Below are positions 1 to 9,484 of a stretch of 64,000 nucleotides of DNA, one piece after another. Numbering within the stretch: position 1 is the stretch's first letter; each line of letters begins with the position of its first letter. The stretch spans positions 496,001 through 560,000 of the forward strand of contig NZ_LMUP01000014.1 of assembly GCF_009765875.1 (NCBI RefSeq). The letters are read 5' to 3'. Both the position numbers and the translations under genes were made by a program. The stretch comes from Pedobacter sp. L105 (GTDB lineage: Bacteria > Bacteroidota > Bacteroidia > Sphingobacteriales > Sphingobacteriaceae). The notes below the pieces were generated by a model. It saw only the letters and a program-made list of their open reading frames with translations. It had not been told where the DNA came from and did not search any database.

Positions 1-111
1 ATTAGCCTTACGGATCATTACAGGGTCATTGTCAAAACTTTTCATAGTTTTATCAACTATACCTTTGCCAAACCCGTTGATTATTGAAACTTTTTTAATT
101 ATTGTTTTCAT
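1..111 (-). CDS. Small unknown protein, N-terminal part (runs off the window)
   Basis: A reading frame starts at an ATG whose first base is 111 and stays open for 37 codons to the window edge; the 3' end is outside. The visible peptide begins MKTIIKKVSIINGFGKGIV and is basic, with a lysine-rich start. A purine-rich GGAGAT lies about 4 bases before the ATG, unusually strong for this phylum, and the gene starts only 19 bases after the stop of the DUF6934 gene, so the two are probably co-transcribed. I do not recognise a family. A conserved two-gene module, possibly toxin-antitoxin-like, is a guess from size and spacing only. Confidence 0.6.
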   Translation of the reverse strand, partial: MKTIIKKVSIINGFGKGIVDKTMKSFDNDPVMIRKAN

Positions 112-130
112 TTTATCTCCTTTCATTTTG

Positions 131-598
131 TTATATATCAAATTTAAATAATTCTTTCTTCTTTACCAAAAAACCAGTGTAATTTTTTTTGCGTTCAAAA
201 TGTGTCCATTGATCGTCTTTTAATCCTAAGATATTATAGTCTAACTTCATATGTTCCAACAAACGGGAAGCCGCCATTTGGTATAATCTTGTTCTGGACG
301 GGGTACTGCCTACGATCAATATAAAGTACTTCATATAATGCGCACAAAATTCATTGATAATACTTGCAACCGTAGCTAACACTAAATCTTTGTCTTCATT
401 ATTGCTGATAGCCCGGTCATCTATTTTACCCGTAACAGCATCTTCATCACCAAACCCTAAATTATAGACAGTCTCATTGAGATAGGAAACCTGATGGAAC
501 CTGACTGTTTTTTTTAGGTGCCCTTTAGGCCCTGAACTATAAAAGGCGTAATTCTTAAAATCATCACTAACAAAGTAGGCGTAACGTTCTAAATTCAT
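131..598 (-). CDS. DUF6934 family protein
   Basis: 155 residues, cytosolic, no signal peptide or membrane segment. The opening MNLERYAYFVSDDFKNYAFYS and the central stretch with VGSTPSRTRLYQMAA match my memory of DUF6934, a Bacteroidota family of about 150 residues without assigned function. The conserved central helix region (FILIVGSTPSRTRLYQ) suggests a small alpha/beta fold. It is the first gene of a probable operon with the short gene that runs off the left edge, and is transcribed away from the SusC gene. A promoter -7-like element lies about 40 bases upstream. Function unknown; the family assignment is from memory and not searched. Confidence 0.7.
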   Translation of the reverse strand: MNLERYAYFVSDDFKNYAFYSSGPKGHLKKTVRFHQVSYLNETVYNLGFGDEDAVTGKIDDRAISNNEDKDLVLATVASIINEFCAHYMKYFILIVGSTPSRTRLYQMAASRLLEHMKLDYNILGLKDDQWTHFERKKNYTGFLVKKKELFKFDI

Positions 599-637
599 AT
601 TGATCTCTGGTGTTTGGTTACTGATAGTTGTCTAAAA

Positions 638-645
638 CAAAAGTA
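638..645 (-). promoter_or_regulatory. Candidate Bacteroidota -7 promoter element for the DUF6934 gene
   Basis: On the minus strand this reads TACTTTTG, a match to the Bacteroidota -7 consensus TAnnTTTG, about 40 bases before the ATG at 598. No good -33 TTTG is seen at the usual spacing, so this is a candidate only. Confidence 0.4.
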
Positions 646-987
646 CACATATTTATTTATTTACGAAATAAAATATCAAATTAAATAATTAATATACAAT
701 TGAAGATTATTTATGTCTAATTTAGAATATTTGTCAATTTTTAGATTTGACTTTATTATATTAATTAATTTGTAATTAAGATAAGTGAAATTCGTTTTTC
801 ATCAAAAATCAATTAGCGTTTAGTAAACATTTGTTCATCCAAGCAAGACCCATAGAATAGTAAAAAAGCAGTATTTTATTTATACAAAAGACAATAATCA
901 TGTTTAAAATTTCTACTAAATAAATTTATTTAAAACAATTTGCTCAATTGTTTTGTATTATTCTCATTACTATATTCTGCCAAATAT
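646..987. other. AT-rich intergenic region before the SusC gene
   Basis: About 340 bases of very AT-rich sequence between the divergent DUF6934 and SusC genes. I see no gene, tRNA or convincing hairpin. It must contain the promoter of the SusC operon, but no clear TAnnTTTG box is placed well for it. Confidence 0.5.
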
Positions 988-3900
988 ATGATGAGATCCT
1001 TACTCGTAAAAAATTACCTTGTTCTTGCTCTGCCCTTCATGGTTTTTGCGGCCCATGCACAGCAAACACCAGACTCTTTAAAACGTCAGCCCGCTCAAAC
1101 AGATACGCTGAAGAAACCCATAATTCCTCCAAAACCTATATCACAAGATACCACTAAAGCAAAAGCTGGCCAAAAGCCAGACTCTCTAAAACGCCAGCCT
1201 GCCCAACCCGATACGCTGAAGAAACCTGTAATTACCCCAAAACCTGTACCGCAGGATACCGGCAAAATAAAACAAGATACCAGTAAAACAAAACCTGCAG
1301 TAGCAGATACAACCATGAATGGTATCGTTCAGGGAGTAGTGAAAGATGCCCAGGGAAATCCGGTGTCAGGGGCTAGTGTTCGGGTGCGCGGAACAGAAAT
1401 TCGTGTTAAAACAGATGCTACCGGTCACTTTAGTATTCCAATGCGCAAGCCGGCTACAACGCTGCAAATTAGTTTTGTAGGTTTCGTTACGCAAACCATA
1501 CAGCCGGGCAACCAAAAGAATTTAACTATTTCGCTCACCGCAGGAAGCCAGTCGCTCAATGAGGTGGTGATCACTGGGTATGGTTCGCAGCAAAAGAAAG
1601 ACCTTACAGGAGCTGTTTCCCAGATCAAAACCTCAGACATTGATAATATGCCTGTGGGAGGTGTAGACCAGGTGATGCAGGGTAAAGCCGCGGGCGTGTC
1701 AGTTACCCAGGGAACAGGTGCTCCGGGAGAAGCCATTGCCGTTCGTATCCGTGGGGTAGGAACAATTAACAACAACAACCCGCTTTATGTAATTGATGGT
1801 GTACCTACTACTTCTGGTATCAATCAGATCTCACCTTCAGATATTGAAAGCATCAGCATCTTAAAAGATGCATCTTCTGCTTCTATATACGGTGCCAGGG
1901 CATCAAACGGGGTAGTAGTAGTGACCACTAAAAAAGGGCAATCGGGCAAACCACGTTTTAGCATTAACCAGTATACAGGAGTGCAAACCCATGGCGACCT
2001 GATCAAGATGGCTAATACCCAGCAATATGTAAATGCCTTTAACACAGCCGCCGCTGCTGATGGCAGGGAACAGATCCCCGCAAGTTTAGCATCAGGCCTT
2101 CCTGATATCAACTGGCAGAAAGAAGTTCTTAAGCCAGCGATCATCAACAATACGAATCTTTCTGTTAACGGAGGAAGCGAAAACAGTACTTACATCATTT
2201 CTGCTAACTACTACAAACAGGATGGATTGATCAATAACAGCGGTTACGACCGCTTTAACCTGCGTACTTCCGTAAACAGTACCTTGTCTAAAATATTTTC
2301 AACAGGAGTTAATCTGAATTTATCCTATGCAAAAACCGCACAGGTAGGTGCTTCCGGAGATGGATCAGGTGATGGCAACCAGGGGGCAAGTGTAATCAGA
2401 TATGCCCTGTTCAGAAATCCGGGAACACCAGTGTATCAAAGTAATGGCGACTATGTAGATCTGCCGCCTAATCCTGCTTTTTTTGGAGACGGCTTAAATC
2501 CGGTAGGTTATGCAGATAACTTTGATCGTAATTACAATGCCTACAGTGTATTGGGCGATGTATTTGTGGAAGCCAATATTCTAAAAGGGTTAAAACTGAA
2601 AAGTACCCTTGGCGGTAACCTGGGCATCACAGATTTTAAGCAGTTCTTTAAAATCTGGGGCAGCGACCGTTTTAATAATTCACCGGGCAGTCTGGCGCGT
2701 TCCAACGCAAATCAGCTGGATTACAACTGGACAAATACCTTAACCTATAATTTTAAGCTGGATGATAAACAAACCATCAATTTATTGGGCGGTTCTGAAA
2801 TCATCAAAAGCCGTATCAATGGCTTGTCTGCCTCCAGAACAATTTTTCCCAACCAGACTACAAATTTTCAATACCTCGATAATGGGATTGGCGTAGAACA
2901 AAACGGAGAGAATCAATCCAGTTGGGCGCTGTTTTCACTTTTTGGTCGTGCCGATTACCAGTTTGCTGATAAATACCTGGCTAGCTTTACCGTCCGCCGC
3001 GATGGTTCCTCACGCTTAAGTCCGGATAACCGCTACGGTGAATTTTACTCCGGATCTTTGGGCTGGCGCTTAGACCAGGAGAATTTCCTGAAAGATTTTA
3101 AACCCCTTAATTTGCTGAAGCTTCGCGTAAGTATCGGGCAAACGGGTAACCAGGAGATCAGCAATAATGCCTATACCACTTTAAACTCACTAGTTGGCTT
3201 TTATCCATTTGGCGGCACACCGGCTATTGGAAATTCTATTACTTCCAGGGGTAACAGCAATATCACCTGGGAAACCAGTACGCAAACAAACTTCGGACTG
3301 GATGCCGCATTTTTTGATAATAACCTTCAATTCAGCGCAGATTATTTTATCCGCGACAATTCCAATATTCTATTTGCCAACCCGCTGCCGCCAAGTGATG
3401 GCGGAGGGGCAAGCCCTTATGTCAACGCCGGTAAGGTACGCAACAAGGGGCTGGAGCTTTCTCTTTCCTACCATCAGAAACTTTCCGAAAACTGGCGTTT
3501 TGATGTTTCTGGAAACATAGCTACCCTGCAGAACAAAGTGCTTTCACTGGATGGCCAGTCTATTCCCGGAGGTCTGATCGGTAATAACTATTATGCTACG
3601 CTTACCACTGTAGGACAACCCATAGGGGCGTTTTACCTGATTCCTATGGAAGGGATCTTCCAGAACAAGCAGGACATCTTTACCCATGCTTATCAGGGTG
3701 CCGGTATACAGCCCGGAGATGTGAAATATAAAGATACCAATGGCGATGGCGTGATTGACGAAAAAGACCGCGTAGTTGCCGGCAGCCCCATCCCTAAATT
3801 CACCTATGGTTTAACTACCAACCTGGCTTATAAGAATTTTGACATCAGCCTTTTCTTCCAGGGTGCTTATGGTAATAAACTGTACAACCAGGTGAGAACA

Positions 3901-4314
3901 GATATTGAGGGTTTCTACCGTGCATTTAATATTACCGAGCGGGTAGCTACCGGCAGCTGGAATGGTGATGGAAGTACCAATGAATTTCCGCGTTTAACAT
4001 GGGACCCATCTTCTTCCGCTAACAATGTAAGGCCTTCCACACGTTTCCTGGAAAGCGGCTCTTATGTACGTTTAAAAAATGCACAGCTGGGTTATACGTT
4101 TAGTCCTAAACTGCTTAGCCGTTTAAAACTGGCTTCAGTAAGGGTGTATGTGAGCGGACAAAACCTGCTGACCATCACAAAATATACAGGTTTAGATCCT
4201 GAAATCTATACCAGCAGCAATGCACAGGCCGACGGGGTACGGGCTGTAGGAATTGACTGGGGAACGTATCCTTCTGCTAGGACATATACTTTGGGCGTTA
4301 ATGTTAACTTTTAA
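988..4314 (+). CDS. SusC/RagA-family TonB-linked outer-membrane receptor
   Basis: TonB-dependent outer-membrane channel that takes up oligosaccharides or other oligomers together with its SusD partner. The first ATG (988) gives 1108 residues with a signal peptide MMRSLLVKNYLVLALPFMVF ending near AHA-QQ; a longer frame from a TTG at 940 would bury that signal and is not used. After the signal comes a Pro/Lys/Asp-rich linker of about 85 residues containing an imperfect 36-residue duplication, then a carboxypeptidase-regulatory-like domain (about 109-185), the LNEVVITGYG motif (about 190-199) typical of SusC, the plug, and a long beta-barrel. There is no STN domain. The next gene begins 4 bases after the stop. 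The substrate cannot be read from the sequence, because no hydrolase lies in the operon. Confidence 0.95.
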   Translation: MMRSLLVKNYLVLALPFMVFAAHAQQTPDSLKRQPAQTDTLKKPIIPPKPISQDTTKAKAGQKPDSLKRQPAQPDTLKKPVITPKPVPQDTGKIKQDTSKTKPAVADTTMNGIVQGVVKDAQGNPVSGASVRVRGTEIRVKTDATGHFSIPMRKPATTLQISFVGFVTQTIQPGNQKNLTISLTAGSQSLNEVVITGYGSQQKKDLTGAVSQIKTSDIDNMPVGGVDQVMQGKAAGVSVTQGTGAPGEAIAVRIRGVGTINNNNPLYVIDGVPTTSGINQISPSDIESISILKDASSASIYGARASNGVVVVTTKKGQSGKPRFSINQYTGVQTHGDLIKMANTQQYVNAFNTAAAADGREQIPASLASGLPDINWQKEVLKPAIINNTNLSVNGGSENSTYIISANYYKQDGLINNSGYDRFNLRTSVNSTLSKIFSTGVNLNLSYAKTAQVGASGDGSGDGNQGASVIRYALFRNPGTPVYQSNGDYVDLPPNPAFFGDGLNPVGYADNFDRNYNAYSVLGDVFVEANILKGLKLKSTLGGNLGITDFKQFFKIWGSDRFNNSPGSLARSNANQLDYNWTNTLTYNFKLDDKQTINLLGGSEIIKSRINGLSASRTIFPNQTTNFQYLDNGIGVEQNGENQSSWALFSLFGRADYQFADKYLASFTVRRDGSSRLSPDNRYGEFYSGSLGWRLDQENFLKDFKPLNLLKLRVSIGQTGNQEISNNAYTTLNSLVGFYPFGGTPAIGNSITSRGNSNITWETSTQTNFGLDAAFFDNNLQFSADYFIRDNSNILFANPLPPSDGGGASPYVNAGKVRNKGLELSLSYHQKLSENWRFDVSGNIATLQNKVLSLDGQSIPGGLIGNNYYATLTTVGQPIGAFYLIPMEGIFQNKQDIFTHAYQGAGIQPGDVKYKDTNGDGVIDEKDRVVAGSPIPKFTYGLTTNLAYKNFDISLFFQGAYGNKLYNQVRTDIEGFYRAFNITERVATGSWNGDGSTNEFPRLTWDPSSSANNVRPSTRFLESGSYVRLKNAQLGYTFSPKLLSRLKLASVRVYVSGQNLLTITKYTGLDPEIYTSSNAQADGVRAVGIDWGTYPSARTYTLGVNVNF
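1071..1260 (+). repeat. Imperfect direct repeat in the N-terminal linker of the SusC gene
   Basis: Two copies of about 82 bases begin at 1071 and 1179, a period of 108 bases (36 codons). Each encodes a form of DSLKRQPAQ-TDTLKKP followed by a PPKP/TPKP segment. The differences are mostly silent or conservative, which suggests duplication followed by selection for the same linker composition. Confidence 0.85.
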
Positions 4315-4318
4315 ATCC

Positions 4319-5776
4319 ATGAAGAACTTATATATAGTATTGTTTTCAGCTATCCTGCTTTCAGTTACGGGATGTAAAAAAGCGCTTGATCAGCCAGCAC
4401 TGGGCTTTTATTCGAATGACGACCTCTTTGGTAATGATGCTACGGCACGTACCGCGGTTAATGCCGCTTATATTCCCTTAACTTTTACCGATGGAGCAGC
4501 CAATCCGCTTTGGGTACTGGGAGATGTTTCCTCTGATGATGCCGTGATTGGCGGTAATGCCGGGGAGCAGGCAGATTACACCAGTATTGATTTGTTCAAT
4601 ATCCTTCCGGCCAATTCTGCCGTGCAAGCCTTATGGGCCCGCTATTACGATGGCATAAGCCGATGTAATGTAGTAACAGACGGACTCACAGCCGATAACA
4701 AAAAAGTTTCTGATGCTGTAAAAACAGAGTCTATTGGAGAGGTGAAATTCCTCAGGGCGTATTATTATTTTATGCTGACTAACTTTTACGGGAATATCCC
4801 GCTTCGCTTAAAGGTAAGTTCCATTACTGATGCATCCTTACCAGCTTCTACCCAGGCACAGGTATACGTTCAGATAGAAAAAGATCTTACGGATGCCGCT
4901 GCCGGTTTACCGGAAAAGTGGACCGCTGCAACAGATAACGGACGGGCTACAAAAGGTGCGGCACTGGCATTGCTCTCCAAGGCGTCATTATTTGAAAAGA
5001 AATATACTGAGGCTGTACAATATGCAACGCAGGTAGAGGCCTTGGGTTACCAGTTAACCGCTAATTACGATGACAACTTTACCGTTTCTGCGAAAAACAA
5101 TTCGGAGGTTATTTTTACCGTATGGCATGTAAGCGGTGCGCAACCATCACAGGGTAATTCATTGAATTACTGGTTTGCACCACGCTCATTAAATGGGGCT
5201 GGTGTTTTTTATCCTACACAGGCCCTGGTTGATAATTTTGAACCCGGAGATCCCCGCCTGGACTTTACCGTTGCCCGCGCTGGTCAGCCTTATTTTGACA
5301 GTAGCTTTGATCCTTCATGGACAACCACAGGTTACCTGTCTAAAAAACATGTGCAGCCTTTAAGTGAAGTTCCGGCTTCTACCAAAAACGATGGCAACCT
5401 CAATTATGAGGCCATCCGTTTCGCAGATATCCTGCTGGTAAAAGCAGAGGCACTGAATGAACTGGGGCAATCGTCTGCAGCATTGGTTCCACTCAACCAG
5501 ATACGCAGCAGGGCCCGAAGTAATTATGTGGGTAATGCTCCTGACGGACTACTTGCGCCTGTTACAACAGCAGATCAGACACAGCTGAGAGACCTGATCC
5601 GCCGCGAACGCCGCTCAGAACTGGCCCTTGAATTTCAGCGCTTCTTTGATGTGATCCGCTACGGACAAACTTATGCTGAAGCCGTATTGAAACCAGATGC
5701 ACCGAATTTCAATTATGGAAACAATAAGTTCTTCCCGATTCCCCAGACAGAGTTGAATACCAACGGAAATTTATAA
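4319..5776 (+). CDS. SusD/RagB-family surface nutrient-binding lipoprotein
   Basis: Surface lipoprotein that caps the SusC channel and binds its ligand. The ATG at 4319 is used because it starts the lipoprotein signal MKNLYIVLFSAILLSVTGC (lipobox SVTG-C); upstream codons in frame overlap the SusC gene. The protein has 485 residues. Family marks are the early aromatic/acidic region, helical TPR-like repeats (FLRAYYYFMLTNFYGNIPL, about 145-165) and the C-terminal block IRRERRSELALEFQRFFDVI followed by FFPIP. The final NTNGNL is shorter than the usual NPGY ending. The gene lies 4 bases after the SusC stop, and its own stop overlaps the next start (TAATG), so the three genes are co-translated. 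Confidence 0.95.
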   Translation: MKNLYIVLFSAILLSVTGCKKALDQPALGFYSNDDLFGNDATARTAVNAAYIPLTFTDGAANPLWVLGDVSSDDAVIGGNAGEQADYTSIDLFNILPANSAVQALWARYYDGISRCNVVTDGLTADNKKVSDAVKTESIGEVKFLRAYYYFMLTNFYGNIPLRLKVSSITDASLPASTQAQVYVQIEKDLTDAAAGLPEKWTAATDNGRATKGAALALLSKASLFEKKYTEAVQYATQVEALGYQLTANYDDNFTVSAKNNSEVIFTVWHVSGAQPSQGNSLNYWFAPRSLNGAGVFYPTQALVDNFEPGDPRLDFTVARAGQPYFDSSFDPSWTTTGYLSKKHVQPLSEVPASTKNDGNLNYEAIRFADILLVKAEALNELGQSSAALVPLNQIRSRARSNYVGNAPDGLLAPVTTADQTQLRDLIRRERRSELALEFQRFFDVIRYGQTYAEAVLKPDAPNFNYGNNKFFPIPQTELNTNGNL

Positions 5777-6861
5777 TGATCAGTTTAACAAACCAGACCA
5801 TGACGCTTAACATAAAACCTCTATATAATCTTTTGATTGCCACAGGACTTTTAGCGGGAACTTTGATCACCTCTTCCTGTAAACACAATGATGCAACACC
5901 CGTTTATACGGCAAACAAAGCACAGTTAAAACAGCTCACCGATTCTTTAAACCTGGTTTATACCAGTTCTATTGAAGGACATGATCTAGGCCAATACCCT
6001 AAGCAGGCAAGGACCGATTTAAAAGAATCCCTCGACCTTGCCGCGGCTGTAAACACCGGAAATTTTACGTCACAGGAAGTAAGTAACGCTTATGCTAATT
6101 TACGCAGGGCAGCGACAGCTTTCAGCGGCAGGATCATCGAAGAAGTGGCAGCAGCAAACCTCGTTGCCAAATGGCTGTTTACAGGAAATGCAATGGATGC
6201 AACTGCAAACCATCATGACGGGCAGCTGATGTCTGGTATCATTGGCACCGAGGGACATCCCGCTGATGGAGGGACTTTGCCTGTGCTCACCACAGACCGG
6301 TTCGGACAAGCCGGAAGTGCTTATGAGTTTACTAATGGTGCCTATATTGAGGTTCCTTACACCGTTGCGCTCAACCCGGGAATGCTGAGCATCAGTTTAT
6401 GGATAAATCCCAAGGAAACCAATAGCGATAATTATATGATGTCGCTCGACCGGTGGAATGGGTTTAAATTCCAGTTACAGACAGACAATTTCCTCTACAT
6501 GACGGTGAAAACTCCCGCTTCAACTTTCGATAATGATAGCAATCCTGGTAAAATGACTGTAGGGGCATGGCATCATGCCGTGGTTACGGTTGGTAACGGT
6601 GCTATTAACTTTTATATTGATGGGGCATTGTCGAAATCCACAAGTCTGGCAGGAACTCTGGTTCAGCTGGCCAGCCCCGTTAACCTGGCTATCGGGCAGC
6701 AGCTGCCAAAGGATAAATTCAATTTTACGGATAGCACTGATCCTAATTATTTTTACGGAGGAACTTTTTTCAGGGGATCACTGGATGATATCCGGTATTA
6801 CAATAAAGTGCTGACTACCGCTGAAGTGACACAGATCTATAACAATGAGAAACCAAATTAA
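5776..6861 (+). CDS. LamG-domain lipoprotein, probable surface glycan-binding partner
   Basis: 361 residues. Its ATG at 5776 overlaps the SusD stop codon by one base, which implies translational coupling; a second ATG at 5800 is possible. The lipoprotein signal ends at the lipobox ITSSC (Cys35). Residues about 45-120 form a charged helical segment like the FIVAR/DUF4972-type spacers often found before LamG modules. A concanavalin-like LamG fold follows (about 150-355), with the typical WxxxVVTV-like strand, INFYIDGAL, and FRGSLDDIRYYNKVLTTAEV near the end. By position it is probably the SGBP-like accessory binder of the SusC/D system. No catalytic glycosidase residues are seen. Confidence 0.85.
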   Translation: MISLTNQTMTLNIKPLYNLLIATGLLAGTLITSSCKHNDATPVYTANKAQLKQLTDSLNLVYTSSIEGHDLGQYPKQARTDLKESLDLAAAVNTGNFTSQEVSNAYANLRRAATAFSGRIIEEVAAANLVAKWLFTGNAMDATANHHDGQLMSGIIGTEGHPADGGTLPVLTTDRFGQAGSAYEFTNGAYIEVPYTVALNPGMLSISLWINPKETNSDNYMMSLDRWNGFKFQLQTDNFLYMTVKTPASTFDNDSNPGKMTVGAWHHAVVTVGNGAINFYIDGALSKSTSLAGTLVQLASPVNLAIGQQLPKDKFNFTDSTDPNYFYGGTFFRGSLDDIRYYNKVLTTAEVTQIYNNEKPN

Positions 6862-6879
6862 TACCTAATCTGGTTTCTC
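6847..6879 (+). terminator. Hairpin at the end of the SusC-SusD-LamG operon
   Basis: GAGAAACCA (6847-6855) pairs with TGGTTTCTC (6871-6879), and an inner ATTA/TAAT pairs after one mismatch, leaving a 5-base loop. The stem overlaps the LamG stop codon and lies between convergent genes, so it may end transcription from either side. There is no strong U-tract. Confidence 0.6.
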
Positions 6880-6887
6880 TAGACGTA

Positions 6888-7553
6888 TTATTTTTCAATG
6901 ACAACAGCATCAGCTTTTATACCTGATTTTTCCAGGGCCTTAGTCATATCGGCTACCATAGGATCAGGACCGCAAATATAAAATTGTTTGGCATGATCGG
7001 GCATATGCTGTTCAATAAAAGCTTCATCAATGTGTCCGTTTAAATAACCTGATTTCTCTTCTTCCGACAGGATGAAAATTGCCTGATCACCCAGGATATC
7101 AACTAACTCCTTTTCATAAATAATATCTGAAGCAGTTTTATTGGAGAAAAATAGGGTGTTGCCAGCGATCTTATTTTCTTTATGTAATTCCCTGAGGATG
7201 GAGATAAATGGAGTAATACCGGCACCTCCGGCAATAAAATATCCGGGGCCTTTATACTCAATAGCTCCCCAGGCGTCTGCAATAATCAATTCGTCACCCG
7301 TTTGTAGTTGATGCAGCTTCTCGGTTACTCCATGATGGTCAGGATACCCTTTGATCGTAAATTCAAGATAAGGTTCGTTGCCGAGTGAGGTAAAAGTAAA
7401 AGGTCTTACTTCATCTTCCATACCGGGTTTGTTTATTGAAACATCAGTAGCCTGTCCCGGGGTGAAATGAAATCCAGATGGCTTTTCAAATTTGAAACAT
7501 TTAACATTATGCGTTACTTGCTGAATATCAAGGATCCTGACAATATTCTTCAT
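6888..7553 (-). CDS. FAD/NAD(P)-binding oxidoreductase of the ferredoxin-reductase type
   Basis: 221 residues, cytosolic, the length of a bare FNR-like reductase module without a fused ferredoxin or globin. Visible motifs are the flavin-binding RPFTFTS (about 50-56), the pyridine-nucleotide motif GGAGITPFISILREL (about 108-122) and CGPDPMV (about 194-200) that closes the NAD(P) site. It would pass electrons from NAD(P)H through FAD to an unidentified partner. It is a single gene, convergent with the LamG operon. The family is clear; the electron acceptor is not, because no redox partner lies nearby. Confidence 0.9.
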   Translation of the reverse strand: MKNIVRILDIQQVTHNVKCFKFEKPSGFHFTPGQATDVSINKPGMEDEVRPFTFTSLGNEPYLEFTIKGYPDHHGVTEKLHQLQTGDELIIADAWGAIEYKGPGYFIAGGAGITPFISILRELHKENKIAGNTLFFSNKTASDIIYEKELVDILGDQAIFILSEEEKSGYLNGHIDEAFIEQHMPDHAKQFYICGPDPMVADMTKALEKSGIKADAVVIEK

Positions 7554-7749
7554 AAGTATAGATTAAATTAATTCTTTAAATTTATATTTGGATTTAAGTT
7601 GGTCTTGGATAAATATACCTTATTTCTTCAGCAAAATTCTTGCCTAAATCAGCGGAGCTGATGAAAATTATCACGATTATAAAAGATTAAAATGGTGCTA
7701 TAGGCAGAAGGTTCAAATAGCGATATACATACTGGCTAAACTATAAAAA

Positions 7750-8448
7750 TTATGGGTTAGTGATGGCTTTCAAAACTGTTTCCCGCAGGGACTTGCTGAC
7801 AGGCACCTCCAAATTCTGCACATGCAGAATATTTCCGTCAATGGTATTCACCTGCTGGATATTAACCACGTAGGATTTATGGGTTTGTATAAATTGTTTT
7901 CCGGGTAGTTTCTCCAGTAAAGATTTAATCGTAGAATGCGTGATGACCTTTTTATTTTCCAGATGAATAACCACATAGTTTTCCAGGCCTTCGATAAACA
8001 GGATATCCGCAAAAATTATCTTTTCCAGTTTGCCATTGGCCTTTACAAAAAAATAAGTGATTGAATTTTCATGTTGTTTGCTGAGCGCAAAATAATCCCT
8101 GGCTTTCCATGAAGCTTTTAAAAACCGCTCATAGGAAATGGGTTTTAACAAATAGTCCATTACATCCAGTTCAAAGCCCTGTAAGGCATATTGTTCAAAG
8201 GCGGTCGTAAAGATTACCTTGGGCGGGTTGGGAATCGCCTTTAAAAAATCTATCCCGCTGATATGTGGCATTTGTATATCAAGGAAAAGCAGGTCGACAG
8301 GTTTTTCCTGCAAAAGATCAGTTAACTGTAATGCATCTTCACAAACCCCTGTCAAATCAAGGAAACTTATTTTTTCTACATAACCCATCAAACCTTTGCG
8401 TGCGTAGGGTTCATCATCAGTGATGATGCAGCTGATCTTATCGTTCAT
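7750..8448 (-). CDS. LytTR-type response regulator
   Basis: 232 residues: an N-terminal receiver (acidic pocket DD at 11-12, phospho-acceptor Asp57 in LLFLDIQMP, conserved Lys in KPISYERF) and a C-terminal LytTR DNA-binding domain (about 130-230; FIEGLENYVVIHL, FIQTHKSYVVNIQQV). It overlaps the upstream histidine kinase gene by 11 bases, so the two form a cognate pair. LytTR regulators typically act on nearby transport, envelope or carbon genes; the adjacent acyltransferase is the obvious local candidate, but this is inference. Confidence 0.95.
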   Translation of the reverse strand: MNDKISCIITDDEPYARKGLMGYVEKISFLDLTGVCEDALQLTDLLQEKPVDLLFLDIQMPHISGIDFLKAIPNPPKVIFTTAFEQYALQGFELDVMDYLLKPISYERFLKASWKARDYFALSKQHENSITYFFVKANGKLEKIIFADILFIEGLENYVVIHLENKKVITHSTIKSLLEKLPGKQFIQTHKSYVVNIQQVNTIDGNILHVQNLEVPVSKSLRETVLKAITNP

Positions 8449-9469
8449 AGAATAATTTGATGGATGCTTTAAATTGATTTTCTTCCTGTACTAAAGTTAA
8501 GGTATGCCTTCCGGGATAGAGCAAATCGAGGCGGCGTTTCAGGTTCTCCAGCCCGATACCTTTTGCTTTTTGTTCAATTTGCAGGAGCTGAGGGATAGAA
8601 TTTTCGACACTGAACTCAATGTATTCCTGACCGGTGTTCGCACTAATACTCATTATATAATCACCGCCAATAAACTTAAACGCATTTTCTAACAGTGGCA
8701 AAAATAACAAGGGGTAAACCAGTTGGGCGTTTAGCTGCGGATCAAAAAAGACGGTTAATTTTAATTTATCTGTACTGCGTATCTTTTGCAGTTCAATAAA
8801 ACTTTGCAGATAGTCAATCTCCTGGATCACGGGAACCTGCAGTTGCTGATCATAAAGCTGGTAACGCAACAACTCAGAAAACTTTTCGACACTTCTTTTG
8901 GCACCCTGTATATCTTCATCCATCTGGAAATAAATTGTATTCAGTGCATTAAACAAAAAATGAGGATGGTACTGCGCTTTAAGAAATTTAAGCTCAGTTT
9001 CTAAATGTTCATTGGTGATATGCTCCAGCTGCAGCTTATTGCTCACGTAAGCCTTTAACCAGGTACTACTACGTGCTATCCCATAATAAATAATCGCATA
9101 GAGAGAAGGAATGATATTGAGGTCCACCAGGTCGGCCCAGGAAAGGCCGTCATCGGTAAAAGCTGCCATAGGGGTAAAGATCAGGTTAACCAAAAGCAGA
9201 TTTGCAAAAAACAGGATACCTAACTCTCTTGTTAGTGCTTTATAGCTAAAATATGGTGACCAGCGACGGTTATAAAAGCGGAAAAGCGATTCAAAGAGAT
9301 AGATCCCCAAATAACCTATCAATACGCTGCAGCTCATTTCGAAAATATTCAGTCCCCAATTCCTTTTCCAGAAGAATTCGTCATGCTCAGTATCATGCAG
9401 CAGCCTGATGGTAAAATATACCAGCAGGCCGTACAATGCAGGGAAGATATATTTCCTGAAGAACTTCAT
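8438..9469 (-). CDS. LytS/YehU-type sensor histidine kinase
   Basis: 343 residues from the ATG at 9469; a frame starting at a TTG (9481) adds only four residues and lacks support. Four N-terminal membrane helices (about 5-150) are followed by a His_kinase domain of the LytS class, with phospho-acceptor His in KAQYHPHFLFNALNTI (about 165-180) and the ATP-binding N-box LLPLLENAFKF. No extracytoplasmic sensor domain is seen, so the signal is probably sensed in the membrane. It is followed, with overlap, by its LytTR regulator and preceded by an acyltransferase gene, so the three probably form one operon. Confidence 0.93.
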   Translation of the reverse strand: MKFFRKYIFPALYGLLVYFTIRLLHDTEHDEFFWKRNWGLNIFEMSCSVLIGYLGIYLFESLFRFYNRRWSPYFSYKALTRELGILFFANLLLVNLIFTPMAAFTDDGLSWADLVDLNIIPSLYAIIYYGIARSSTWLKAYVSNKLQLEHITNEHLETELKFLKAQYHPHFLFNALNTIYFQMDEDIQGAKRSVEKFSELLRYQLYDQQLQVPVIQEIDYLQSFIELQKIRSTDKLKLTVFFDPQLNAQLVYPLLFLPLLENAFKFIGGDYIMSISANTGQEYIEFSVENSIPQLLQIEQKAKGIGLENLKRRLDLLYPGRHTLTLVQEENQFKASIKLFYER

Positions 9470-9484
9470 CTGATGATTCAATAT

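Noticed and set aside
940..987. TTG start extending the SusC protein by 16 residues
   Set aside because: It precedes the signal peptide; the ATG at 988 gives a proper one.
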